From: Anaerolineales bacterium
GTDB lineage: Bacteria; Chloroflexota; Anaerolineae; Anaerolineales; UBA4823
Direction: 5' to 3'
Assembly (NCBI GenBank): GCA_022865865.1
Contig: JALHTN010000038.1
Location: 1 to 8,727, forward strand
DNA: 8,727 nt
Shown: positions 1 through 6,622 of the stretch, piece by piece
Layout: each line of letters starts with the position of its first letter
Position numbering within the stretch: the stretch's first letter is position 1
Notes under the pieces: model-generated
Database searches by the model: none
Told to the model about the DNA's origin: nothing
Seen by the model: only the letters and a program-made list of their open reading frames with translations
Translations under genes and position numbers: made by a program

Positions 1-190
1 AATTCGTAGAAAGCCATGATTAAGAAAACCAGATTAAAAAGGAAATTTCCTACCCAATGATAAATCATCGCCAATGGTAAGCGGCCCAATGGTCCAGCAA
101 CAAAGACACCTCTTAGTAAATCTCCCTAAGCTCCCAAAAGAAATCGATGATTTCCAAGGCAAATCTCGAAAAATCCTCATTTGCTGAATG
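1..190 (-). other. Possible 5' end of a further membrane-protein gene, apparently frameshifted, leaving the window
   Basis: On the minus strand the frame is open from 125 to 1 and reads as a hydrophobic protein segment: RGVFVAGPLGRLPLAMIYHW, then VGNFLFNLVFLIMAFYE. It has no good start: a TAG lies at 126-128, and the first ATG (66-68) lacks a Shine-Dalgarno. A different frame, from 190 to a TAA at 113-115, also looks protein-like (FALEIIDFFWELREIY). Joining the two near 113-125 by a single shift would give one continuous amphipathic-plus-membrane N-terminus starting just after the DUF255 stop. A third frame has an ATG at 178-180 without a Shine-Dalgarno. This could be a real frameshift, a sequencing error or chance. 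I do not recognise the product. Confidence 0.35.
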
Positions 191-205
191 TTAAAGCAGG
201 TTTGC

Positions 206-2494
206 CTATTTCTTTTCTAGTAAAGCCAGCATTTGTGAAATGTCGGTGGTGGGCGCTTCACAGTAATAGTTCAGACAAACATAGGCAGTGGCCTGGCCAT
301 TCCGACTGGTATAGTACTTGAGATAATCCGCCAGTCGTACGATCTCCGGAAGATTTCCAGGTGGGCGAAGCAGGACCACTTTGTTGGGGATAAAATTTTG
401 TCTCAGTGCTGATAACATTGCCTGTGTATCGGAAGCCGAGGGGTCACCGGCGATGACAACCTCGTAGGATGGTCCTACGGCAATGTCGACTGCATTCATC
501 AATTGACTGTAATCTGAAGGGGCACCTTCGATTTGGAGGGCAAATGCTTTTACAGTATCCTCAGCTTTCGCTTCTAACAGCGGGTTGGCAGTCATTCGAC
601 TCAGTCGGAGAAGATTTAGTATGGCCACCGAATTCCCTGAGGGCAAATCCCTATCCTTGCTGACCTTCTGGCGCACGAGCAATTCTTCACCATCATCAGG
701 GGTAAAGTAGAAACCACCGTCTTCTTCATCCCAAAACTGGCCGATCAATTGATCGGTCAGCTGTAGCGCTTCCTCCAGATAATTTACATCAAAGGCGGAC
801 TCGTACAACTCAATCAGACCCCAGGTCAAGAATGCGTAGTCATCTACGTTGCCAGATAAATCAGCCTCATTCTCCAGAAAACGGTGGGACAGTCTTCCAC
901 CCTCATCCCTCATCTCGGTCAGCAAAAAGTCTGCCGCGTTCTGAGCAGCCCGCGTGTAGGTTGGATCATTGAAGACCTGACCTGCCTTGGCAAGCGCCGC
1001 GATCATCAATCCATTCCAGTCAGTCAAAATCTTATCATCCCGATGTAATGCAAGACGGGCTCCGCGTTCACCGAAAAGTTGTTGTCTGGCAGCGTCCAGG
1101 CGGGACGCCAATTCTTCTTCCGGTATTTGTAGATCATGTGCCAAGTCAAACAGTGATTTGCTCTGGAAGAGCACATTATCCCCCAACGGTGCGGCCTGGA
1201 TGGGATCAATATAATTCCCTTCTTCCGTCAAATTGTAAGCAAGTATAAACAGCTCTGCATCCTCTTCATTGAGGATCGTACGGATTTCGTCAGCCGTCCA
1301 CAGATAGAAGCCACCTTCTTTTCCTTCACTATCGGCATCCTCAGCAGAATAAAATCCACCGGATGGAGCGGTGAGGTCACGCAGCACGTAGGCATAGATC
1401 TCATGAGCAATTTGAGCATATTCGGATTTACCGGTGACTTGAAAAGCCTCTGTGTAAACCATGGCCATTAAGGCCTGATCATAGAGCATTTTTTCAAAAT
1501 GAGGCACCTGCCAGGCAGCGTCAGTTGCATAGCGGTGAAAACCATAGCCAAGCTGGTCATACACTCCCCCCCGATGCATGGCTTGTAGACTGGTCTCTAC
1601 AATATCCAGGGCGTGTTCATTGCCTGTCCGATTCCAATAGCGCAACAGGAAGAGTAATTTGTGTGGTGTTGGGAACTTAGGGGCTGTCCCAAATCCACCA
1701 TTTTGTGCATCGAATTGCTTTTCCAGATGTTGATACGTTTTATCAAGAAGAGCCTCATCCAAGGTTAACTCCCCGCGACGACTGGTATCAGCAACTTGGT
1801 GAACCTTAACTGCAACCTGTTCGGCGATATCCAGCAGATCGTCATTTTGTTCCTCCCAGGCAGCTCTCAATTGGGGGATCAAATCTAGCATACCGATCCG
1901 ACCAAAGCGGTTTTCCTTGGGAATATAGGTTGTGATATAAAAAGGCTTTTGATCGTAAGTCATGATCACGTTCAGAGGCCAGCCACTGGTGCCGTTCATG
2001 GATACAGCGATATTTGTATAAATTCCATCGATGTCTGGCCGTTCTTCCCGGTCTACGATGACGTTGACAAAGGTTTTATTCATCAGCCGGGCTACTTCAA
2101 GGTCATTAAATGATTCTTCCTTCATCACATGACACCAATGACAGGTGGAATAGCCAATAGATAAGAAAATCGGTTTATTTTCCAGGCGCGCTTTTTCGAA
2201 GGCTTCCGCCCCCCACGGATACCAGTCAATCGGATCGTAAGCATGTTGCAACAAATATGGGCTCTTCTCATTGATGAGACGATTGCTCCCCTCTTTGGCC
2301 GGGTCGATCACGTCCGGTCGGCGGTTTGTTGAACTGGAGATTGTAGGCTTGGCTGCTACGGATATGGTATTTACGAATCGCCCCGGATTTCCCGCGTCAA
2401 TTTCTACCCATATTACTATAACGGTGAAAATAAAAGCACCTGTTAGCAAAATAATACCAGTCAGCTTCAGCCATTTTGCAGTTATTGGTTTCAT
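206..2494 (-). CDS. Membrane-anchored DUF255 (SPATA20/YyaL-type) thioredoxin-domain protein
   Basis: A 762-residue protein of the DUF255 family, whose cellular role is not established. After the anchor and a Ser/Thr/Pro-rich spacer, a thioredoxin-like domain begins near residue 70 ([23 protein letters not shown]). Its redox site is [11 protein letters not shown] (114-124; Cys118, Cys121), with REERPDID at 149-156 and GWPLN at 171-175. The rest is an (alpha/alpha)6-barrel, glycosidase-like region with family marks [10 protein letters not shown] (266-275), [14 protein letters not shown] (312-325), HFEKMLYDQ (332-340) and DLPSGNS. The C-terminal CLNYYCEAP has a cysteine pair (740, 745). Oddly, residues 1-30 (KPITAKWLK, then a hydrophobic run from 11 to 30) form a signal anchor, where relatives are mostly soluble and start near the DUF255 domain. 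This places CHWC outside the cytoplasm, in line with tlpA-ccdA just upstream. The Shine-Dalgarno is weak. Confidence 0.92.
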   Translation of the reverse strand: MKPITAKWLKLTGIILLTGAFIFTVIVIWVEIDAGNPGRFVNTISVAAKPTISSSTNRRPDVIDPAKEGSNRLINEKSPYLLQHAYDPIDWYPWGAEAFEKARLENKPIFLSIGYSTCHWCHVMKEESFNDLEVARLMNKTFVNVIVDREERPDIDGIYTNIAVSMNGTSGWPLNVIMTYDQKPFYITTYIPKENRFGRIGMLDLIPQLRAAWEEQNDDLLDIAEQVAVKVHQVADTSRRGELTLDEALLDKTYQHLEKQFDAQNGGFGTAPKFPTPHKLLFLLRYWNRTGNEHALDIVETSLQAMHRGGVYDQLGYGFHRYATDAAWQVPHFEKMLYDQALMAMVYTEAFQVTGKSEYAQIAHEIYAYVLRDLTAPSGGFYSAEDADSEGKEGGFYLWTADEIRTILNEEDAELFILAYNLTEEGNYIDPIQAAPLGDNVLFQSKSLFDLAHDLQIPEEELASRLDAARQQLFGERGARLALHRDDKILTDWNGLMIAALAKAGQVFNDPTYTRAAQNAADFLLTEMRDEGGRLSHRFLENEADLSGNVDDYAFLTWGLIELYESAFDVNYLEEALQLTDQLIGQFWDEEDGGFYFTPDDGEELLVRQKVSKDRDLPSGNSVAILNLLRLSRMTANPLLEAKAEDTVKAFALQIEGAPSDYSQLMNAVDIAVGPSYEVVIAGDPSASDTQAMLSALRQNFIPNKVVLLRPPGNLPEIVRLADYLKYYTSRNGQATAYVCLNYYCEAPTTDISQMLALLEKK

Positions 2495-2558
2495 GGCTCA
2501 CTTATCATCATTATTCTTCAGAATTATCGATTCAATATCACGTGCACTAAATGTCTGG

Positions 2559-3227
2559 TTAAGTATAGAAATGCTGCAACATTTCCCAATTCAGGCTTAA
2601 ATCATAGATGGCGACGCCGATCAATAGCAGCCCCCCTAATATGTTGATAACCCGGCTATGACGAGCAAATAGGGTAGTCAATTGACGTTGGAAGGCGCCA
2701 GATAGCAAGGAAAGGATAAACAAAGGGATGCCAAACCCTAGCCCAAACCAGAGGAATACCCATAATACATTCAAAGCTTCACCGGTAGTCAGGGACAAAG
2801 CAAATATACTAACCACCAGCGGTCCAGAACAAGGTAGCGCAATTGGACCATAGAGCAAGCCGTATGTATAGGCATTGAGAAGTGGGTGGCGCAGAACTGG
2901 AACCTGAATTTGGGGCAGGGTTTTGAAAGGGTTGCGATCAAGCAAAAGCATAATGCCCAAAAGCAGAATCAATAAATCTGCTACCGGGATGATGATAGCC
3001 AACACACTACCAGTAGGCACAGCTAGCAATGCTATCAATCCTCCCAGGGCGAGCATCATGGTCATTACTCCAGCAAGTACAAATAGCCCTAAGAAATATC
3101 GTTGCCTCCCTTTCTCTATTTCAGATTGACCGCTCAGGTACGCCAAGAAGCCAGGATAAAGTGGCAGGACACAAGGACTGGTAGTTGCCAATAGACCAAG
3201 GAAAAAAGATGTGAATGCAATATTCAC
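2559..3227 (-). CDS. ccdA: CcdA-type transmembrane thiol-disulfide electron carrier
   Basis: A 222-residue inner-membrane protein that passes electrons from cytoplasmic thioredoxin to thioredoxin-like proteins outside. It has about six hydrophobic helices and both redox cysteines of the CcdA/DsbD-beta family: Cys19 in TSPCVLPLYPGFLAYLSG (16-33) and Cys133 in GPIALPCSGP (127-136). Between the two halves is a short polar loop (98-117). Its length is normal for short CcdA forms. The start is GTG (3225-3227), six bases after the tlpA-like stop, with no clear Shine-Dalgarno, so translation may depend on coupling to that gene. The pairing with TlpA is a common arrangement that forms a complete relay. 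It is followed after 64 bases by the DUF255 gene, a plausible further client. Confidence 0.93.
   Translation of the reverse strand: MNIAFTSFFLGLLATTSPCVLPLYPGFLAYLSGQSEIEKGRQRYFLGLFVLAGVMTMMLALGGLIALLAVPTGSVLAIIIPVADLLILLLGIMLLLDRNPFKTLPQIQVPVLRHPLLNAYTYGLLYGPIALPCSGPLVVSIFALSLTTGEALNVLWVFLWFGLGFGIPLFILSLLSGAFQRQLTTLFARHSRVINILGGLLLIGVAIYDLSLNWEMLQHFYT
2568..2585. repeat. Imperfect 18-base palindrome at the ccdA 3' end
   Basis: GAAATGCTGCAACATTTC matches its own reverse complement at 16 of 18 positions. It overlaps codons for the last residues of CcdA (MLQHF), about 75 bases upstream of the DUF255 start. It could form a short hairpin in the transcript, but no U-run follows, so it is not called a terminator. 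Confidence 0.3.
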
Positions 3228-3233
3228 GATTAA

Positions 3234-3800
3234 TTATGGGGTTAAGGATAAGTAGGGTTCGACACTCTCAACGAGTGTTTGTGCAGTCTTTTTGCCGTAT
3301 TCCAGTTGATGGACTTCGCCATTGCGATCGATGATTAACATTGGTGAGAGGGGTGGATTTAAGTATTGCGCACTATACAGATTGCCAAGGGCACGAGCAA
3401 CTTCAAGGGGAGCTATGGCAAAGTGCCATTCGAAACCATACCCTTCGGAATATTCTTTAAGCGATGCTGCTTCCTCGTTCACATCGACATCCAGGCTGAC
3501 CGAGATAAAATCTTCGGTATCGCCAAGTAACCCATGCAGGTTTCTGACCTCGTTTGCTTGGACAATGCAATTTGGACACCACATAGCCATAGTTTCTACC
3601 AGCACAACCTTCCCGGTAAAATCGTTCATGGTAAAGGTCTCACCAGTTTGCACGTCGGTTAACTCAAAGTTAAACCATTCAGGAGTAGCAGCAGAAGTTT
3701 CAAGGGATGGGGTAGAGGCGGGAGTGCTGCAGGCAGTTAGTAGAAGACTGATCAATAGGAAAGGAAAGACAACAGTTTGGTTATGAGTCTTTGGATGCAT
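3234..3800 (-). CDS. TlpA-like thioredoxin-fold lipoprotein
   Basis: A 188-residue extracytoplasmic thiol-disulfide protein. A lipoprotein signal ends at LLTAC (Cys24), followed by a Ser/Thr/Pro-rich spacer. The thioredoxin-like domain runs from about residue 42. FTGKVVLVETMAMWCPNC (61-78) contains the redox pair Cys75/Cys78 after the usual strand. SPMLIIDRNG (152-161) supplies the cis-Pro (153) opposite the active site and the following strand. Proteins of this AhpC-TSA/Redoxin class reduce or relay electrons to partners in the envelope, for example in cytochrome c maturation or peroxide defence; the partner here is unknown. The start has a good Shine-Dalgarno, AAGGAAG (3805-3811), four bases before the ATG. 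The ccdA start follows six bases after the stop, so CcdA is the probable electron donor. Confidence 0.9.
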   Translation of the reverse strand: MHPKTHNQTVVFPFLLISLLLTACSTPASTPSLETSAATPEWFNFELTDVQTGETFTMNDFTGKVVLVETMAMWCPNCIVQANEVRNLHGLLGDTEDFISVSLDVDVNEEAASLKEYSEGYGFEWHFAIAPLEVARALGNLYSAQYLNPPLSPMLIIDRNGEVHQLEYGKKTAQTLVESVEPYLSLTP

Positions 3801-3804
3801 TTTT

Positions 3805-3811
3805 CTTCCTT
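3805..3811 (-). promoter_or_regulatory. Ribosome binding site of the tlpA-like gene
   Basis: Minus-strand AAGGAAG with four A residues before the ATG at 3798-3800. It is the clearest ribosome binding site in the thiol-redox cluster; ccdA and the DUF255 gene have weak or no recognisable ones. Confidence 0.7.
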
Positions 3812-3902
3812 TTCAACAAAATGATATTGCAGGTTCTCCCTTTTCTCGGGGCAGAGGAAGAAACTGAGCTGATCTACATCCAGACTATCCTTAACCGACT
3901 CA

Positions 3903-3914
3903 AGCTTCGAAGCT
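3903..3914. repeat. Perfect 12-base palindrome AGCTTCGAAGCT
   Basis: A self-complementary site, with GACT/AGTC continuing the symmetry outward at unequal spacing (3897-3900 and 3919-3922). It lies about 100 bases upstream of the tlpA-like start, a possible operator position. Its function is inferred only. Confidence 0.4.
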
Positions 3915-3922
3915 AGTTAGTC

Positions 3923-3961
3923 AAATCTACGTTTAGATGTCAGTCTGATTATAGTAGATTT
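3923..3961. repeat. Inverted repeat AAATCTAC / GTAGATTT with a 23-base loop
   Basis: Eight-base perfect arms at 3923-3930 and 3954-3961. The first arm starts just over 20 bases after the lipoprotein stop in the direction of transcription. The loop contains TATAAT on the minus strand. It could be an RNA hairpin ending the lipoprotein transcript or a protein-binding site; the long loop makes a stable hairpin doubtful. Confidence 0.35.
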
Positions 3962-3982
3962 TTCCTCCCCCATTTGTACAAA

Positions 3983-4909
3983 TTACTCTTTTTCGGTTAT
4001 ATCGATGGCATATTGTAAATAAGTTCTTGGTTTTTTTGATTCAGCGCTTAGCAAGATATAAAAACCCGTGATATCTTCCGGAACTGCGACTTCTGTTGTC
4101 CATTGCATATTTTCATTTGCTGGGGTCAACGGTACAGAAACCATATCCAAAGTCTCATACGGTCCGTAGATGATGCCATCTGAGCCGATAATCGGTGGCG
4201 TACCGATGTGGGTTTTCAAGGCAAATTTTGTGGGGTTGAAATTCTGCCAAGTAAATTGGAAACCATTTTCAGTACGCTGAACATCTTGGAGGGTGATAAC
4301 GTTATCACTGAGTGCAGTAATGCTGACCCCAGAATCCTGAATTATTCCATCCACAGCATCAGAAACCGGAAATGTCAAATCGGTGGCTATCTCATCAAGA
4401 TTTAATTCTATATTCCCCTGCGTTCTATTTGCTTCTGGATCATAATCGTCAAGCTCTCCACTAAAACTTACATAATCGATTGAGAGCTTGGATCCTGCAT
4501 CTGCTTCTGCGCCCTTGCATTCTACATAAAGAAGCTGGGTATTTATATCATCATTTTTGCCAGTGGTATAACCGCGCATTTGAAAACCTGGAGCAAAACG
4601 ATGTCCACCGGTGCCGACAAAAACGGTATCACAATTTACATTCGATCCATCGCTGGTCGTAAGCACAGCTGGTTTATCTGACACAGCCTGCATCGTACTC
4701 CATCCACCAGAATCGTTCCGAATAGTGATGTCGATGTGCAAATCCCCAGCCTCAGATTTACTCACATTTATCACCTCAGCACTCCAAAATTCTGATCCGT
4801 CTACGACTTCTTTATTAGCCAATCCTTCAGGTAATACAATATACGCGCAGGCAGATATAAAGATAGCAAAGGCAAGAAGTACCGCAATTTGGATCTCCTT
4901 AGCTTTCAT
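3983..4909 (-). CDS. Predicted lipoprotein of unknown function
   Basis: I do not recognise this 308-residue protein. The frame also holds an ATG at 4937-4939, but the ATG at 4907-4909 is chosen. A long purine run (GAGGAGGAGGAAGG) sits directly before it, and this start gives a clean lipoprotein signal: KAK, a hydrophobic run and ISAC with the lipid-accepting Cys21. The mature part is Asp-, Ser- and Thr-rich with alternating hydrophobic strands. It looks like two beta-sandwich regions, roughly residues 32-150 and 190-300. The first resembles extracellular DUF4352-like folds (ITIRND, then FAPGFQMRGY) and has two cysteines (93, 131) that could form a disulfide. The second includes FQFTWQNFNP and TGFYILLSAE. 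It probably sits on the outer face of the membrane. It lies 106 bases after the permease gene and before the thiol-redox genes, and could belong to either unit or neither. Confidence 0.75.
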   Translation of the reverse strand: MKAKEIQIAVLLAFAIFISACAYIVLPEGLANKEVVDGSEFWSAEVINVSKSEAGDLHIDITIRNDSGGWSTMQAVSDKPAVLTTSDGSNVNCDTVFVGTGGHRFAPGFQMRGYTTGKNDDINTQLLYVECKGAEADAGSKLSIDYVSFSGELDDYDPEANRTQGNIELNLDEIATDLTFPVSDAVDGIIQDSGVSITALSDNVITLQDVQRTENGFQFTWQNFNPTKFALKTHIGTPPIIGSDGIIYGPYETLDMVSVPLTPANENMQWTTEVAVPEDITGFYILLSAESKKPRTYLQYAIDITEKE

Positions 4910-4923
4910 CCTTCCTCCTCCTC
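4910..4923 (-). promoter_or_regulatory. Strong ribosome binding site that decides the lipoprotein start
   Basis: Minus-strand GAGGAGGAGGAAGG runs directly into the ATG at 4907-4909 and gives a GGAGG core seven bases before it. If the upstream ATG at 4937-4939 were used, this run would encode RGGGR inside the protein, a typical sign of an over-extended start call. Confidence 0.85.
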
Positions 4924-5015
4924 GTGTTATAAAATCCACTGGTAAATCTAAAATAACTTTTCAATTAATTAAACTAAGAATACATCAATAACCTATTTAT
5001 CCCGGTGTTTCGATC

Positions 5016-6620
5016 CTATTGTGGCTCAGGATTTAACTCTGGTAGCAATGACCTGATAACAGCCAGAGTCAGTCCATAACCTGGTGGCATATTCGTGCCG
5101 CCATCAACGGCTGTTACAGCCTTCTCCAGACCACCATATGAAATTATTATGTAGTGTGCAAAGCATTGCCTGCATGGGTTGTGGTAGGTGTTGTATATTT
5201 CATCTGTAAACCACATGTAATCTCCATCTATAGCTGTGAGTATTCGCTCTACATCACTTGGGGAAACTTGAGTTTCTACTTCGTTGACGCCATCGTTACC
5301 AAGAACTTGCCCATCCGGATAAATTGCAAACAATTCATCAACACACAAAGGGCCTGCAGTCCGGTTATATACAATTACTGCACCGTCTGCGATATGATTT
5401 GCAGCCTGCTCCTCACGGAATGGAGCTACCTCGCATGCAACATCTTGCGAGTCGTTTGTGTCATTACCTCCAAATAACATAGGAATAAAGATAAATGCGA
5501 GCACGATCAAAACCACAAAACCACCCCATATGAACGCTTGCCTTCGGCGGCGAACCCTCTCAGTTTTTAATGCCTCTGGATCTTGGGTCCGTTGGCGATC
5601 GTCTTTTCGAGACGCCAAACCCGTCTGCACACCAATGAAAATGAGTGTGAGTACCCCGATAACAATTTTTGTCCACCAGGAGCTGAGGGATCCGATAAAC
5701 TGGATCAAGACTTGTGTTACTGCGAGAACAATAACCCCAAAAAATGTACCTACAAGATACCCTGAGCCTCCTGTCAACATTGTACCGCCCATCACTACCG
5801 AAGCGATGACCTCCAACTCAAAACCTGGTGCATACAAGCCATGTCCTGAATATACAAAGACACTTAATGAAAGGCCTGCCAACGCCGAACAAAATCCGTT
5901 GAAGGTATAAACCAGCAATTTTGTCCTATCTACTCTCAAGCCCATTAAACGGGCAGATTGTTCATTCCTGCCTTCATTGCCACCAATGGAATAAACTGTG
6001 CGACCGACGCGTGTTAAGTGGGCTATATAGATTGCAACTATCAATAAGATAAACCCAATAACTACAGGAATGGATATATATGGTGCTGGATTCCCTTGTT
6101 TTGTAGCAATTTCTGCCAAACCCGGAATAAGGATTTTGGTTCTTCCAAAAATTTGGAAAATGCGATCGTCAATTGTGACCGCATCGTCGCTGATAAAGAA
6201 ACACATTCCTCGTGCAAACCACATGCCTGCCAGGGTGGCAATAAATGGCTGTACTTTTAAATAAACTATGAAACTTCCCATAACGGCGCCAAGAGTCATT
6301 CCCATTGCCAGCATGAGAAAAATGACACTCCAGGGATTCCATCCTTCTCTCAGCAATACCGCAGAAGATACCGTTGTCAGTGCTACCACACCACTCACCG
6401 ACAGGTCAATGCCTCCTGTAAGAATGACAAACGTCATCCCAATGGCGCTGATCAGGAGCCAAGAACTATTCCGGAACAAGTTCAAAAACACTTGAGGATT
6501 TCGCATACCAACGAAAAAATATGCTCCAATCCCATAAGCAGCTAAAGCCAGCAGTGCCGTGGATAGAATGGGAATAAACTTGCGATTATCCGAAATTAAT
6601 TTGGTCACCCGTTGCAACAT
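5016..6620 (-). CDS. yjfF: YjfF-like sugar ABC permease fused to a membrane-anchored extracytoplasmic domain
   Basis: This 534-residue protein is about 200 longer than a normal YjfF. Residues 1-337 are a complete permease: AIGMTFVILTGGIDLSVSG (59-77), ATLAGMWFARG (128-138), ELEVIASVVMGGTMLTGG (268-285) and SLSSWWTKIVIGVL (311-324) match E. coli YjfF to its usual end. Then come a charged linker (338-361, ending ERVRRRRQ), one membrane helix (362-382) and a polar domain (383-534). The positive linker places the added domain outside the cytoplasm. It has four cysteines (396, 426, 483, 486; the last two form CRQC), a YPDGQV strand, SPSDVERIL and a GG..KAV strand. This pattern recalls small DUF6438-type lipoprotein domains, from memory only. 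No ATG lies between codons 281 and 381, so a separate downstream protein is unlikely. The Shine-Dalgarno AAGAGGTG ends five bases before the ATG. Confidence 0.9.
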   Translation of the reverse strand: MLQRVTKLISDNRKFIPILSTALLALAAYGIGAYFFVGMRNPQVFLNLFRNSSWLLISAIGMTFVILTGGIDLSVSGVVALTTVSSAVLLREGWNPWSVIFLMLAMGMTLGAVMGSFIVYLKVQPFIATLAGMWFARGMCFFISDDAVTIDDRIFQIFGRTKILIPGLAEIATKQGNPAPYISIPVVIGFILLIVAIYIAHLTRVGRTVYSIGGNEGRNEQSARLMGLRVDRTKLLVYTFNGFCSALAGLSLSVFVYSGHGLYAPGFELEVIASVVMGGTMLTGGSGYLVGTFFGVIVLAVTQVLIQFIGSLSSWWTKIVIGVLTLIFIGVQTGLASRKDDRQRTQDPEALKTERVRRRRQAFIWGGFVVLIVLAFIFIPMLFGGNDTNDSQDVACEVAPFREEQAANHIADGAVIVYNRTAGPLCVDELFAIYPDGQVLGNDGVNEVETQVSPSDVERILTAIDGDYMWFTDEIYNTYHNPCRQCFAHYIIISYGGLEKAVTAVDGGTNMPPGYGLTLAVIRSLLPELNPEPQ

Positions 6621-6622
6621 TG

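Larger units (their letters stand above)
3801..3982 (-). promoter_or_regulatory. Intergenic region upstream of the thiol-redox genes, with palindromes and a possible -10 box
   Basis: The longest gene-free stretch (182 bases). Reading the minus strand toward tlpA, a TATAAT lies at 3948-3953, but the six bases 17 upstream (CAAATG) do not resemble a -35 box. This TATAAT lies in the loop of an inverted repeat, AAATCTAC (3923-3930) with GTAGATTT (3954-3961). Next to it is a perfect 12-base palindrome, AGCTTCGAAGCT (3903-3914), flanked by GACT and AGTC (3897-3900, 3919-3922). No U-run follows either structure, so an intrinsic terminator is not supported. The region probably holds the promoter of the downstream cluster, but which element does what cannot be fixed by eye. 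Confidence 0.4.

Noticed and set aside
2271..2600. Plus-strand open frame of 109 codons spanning the DUF255 N-terminus and the ccdA end
   Set aside because: It is antisense to two strongly supported genes, has no recognisable domain, and its composition is that of a complementary strand.
3322..3786. Plus-strand open frame of 154 codons across the tlpA-like gene
   Set aside because: It lies entirely opposite a gene with a lipobox, CxxC and cis-Pro, and shows no independent protein features.
3897..3961. Intrinsic terminator after the lipoprotein gene
   Set aside because: The stems are AT-rich or have a long loop, and no run of U follows on the transcribed strand.
4924..5015. Promoter for the lipoprotein gene (TATAAC near 4928, TTGAAA near 4960)
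   Set aside because: The two hexamers are about 27 bases apart, and TATAAC would sit almost on the ribosome binding site. AT-richness alone is not enough to call a promoter.
5016..5540. Separate downstream gene for the extracytoplasmic domain of the permease
   Set aside because: There is no stop codon, no ATG between codons 281 and 381, and no ribosome binding site at the junction, so a fusion is the simpler reading.
5458..5910. Plus-strand open frame of 150 codons inside the fusion permease gene
   Set aside because: It is antisense to well-conserved YjfF sequence, and its Pro/Thr-rich translation is typical of shadow frames.
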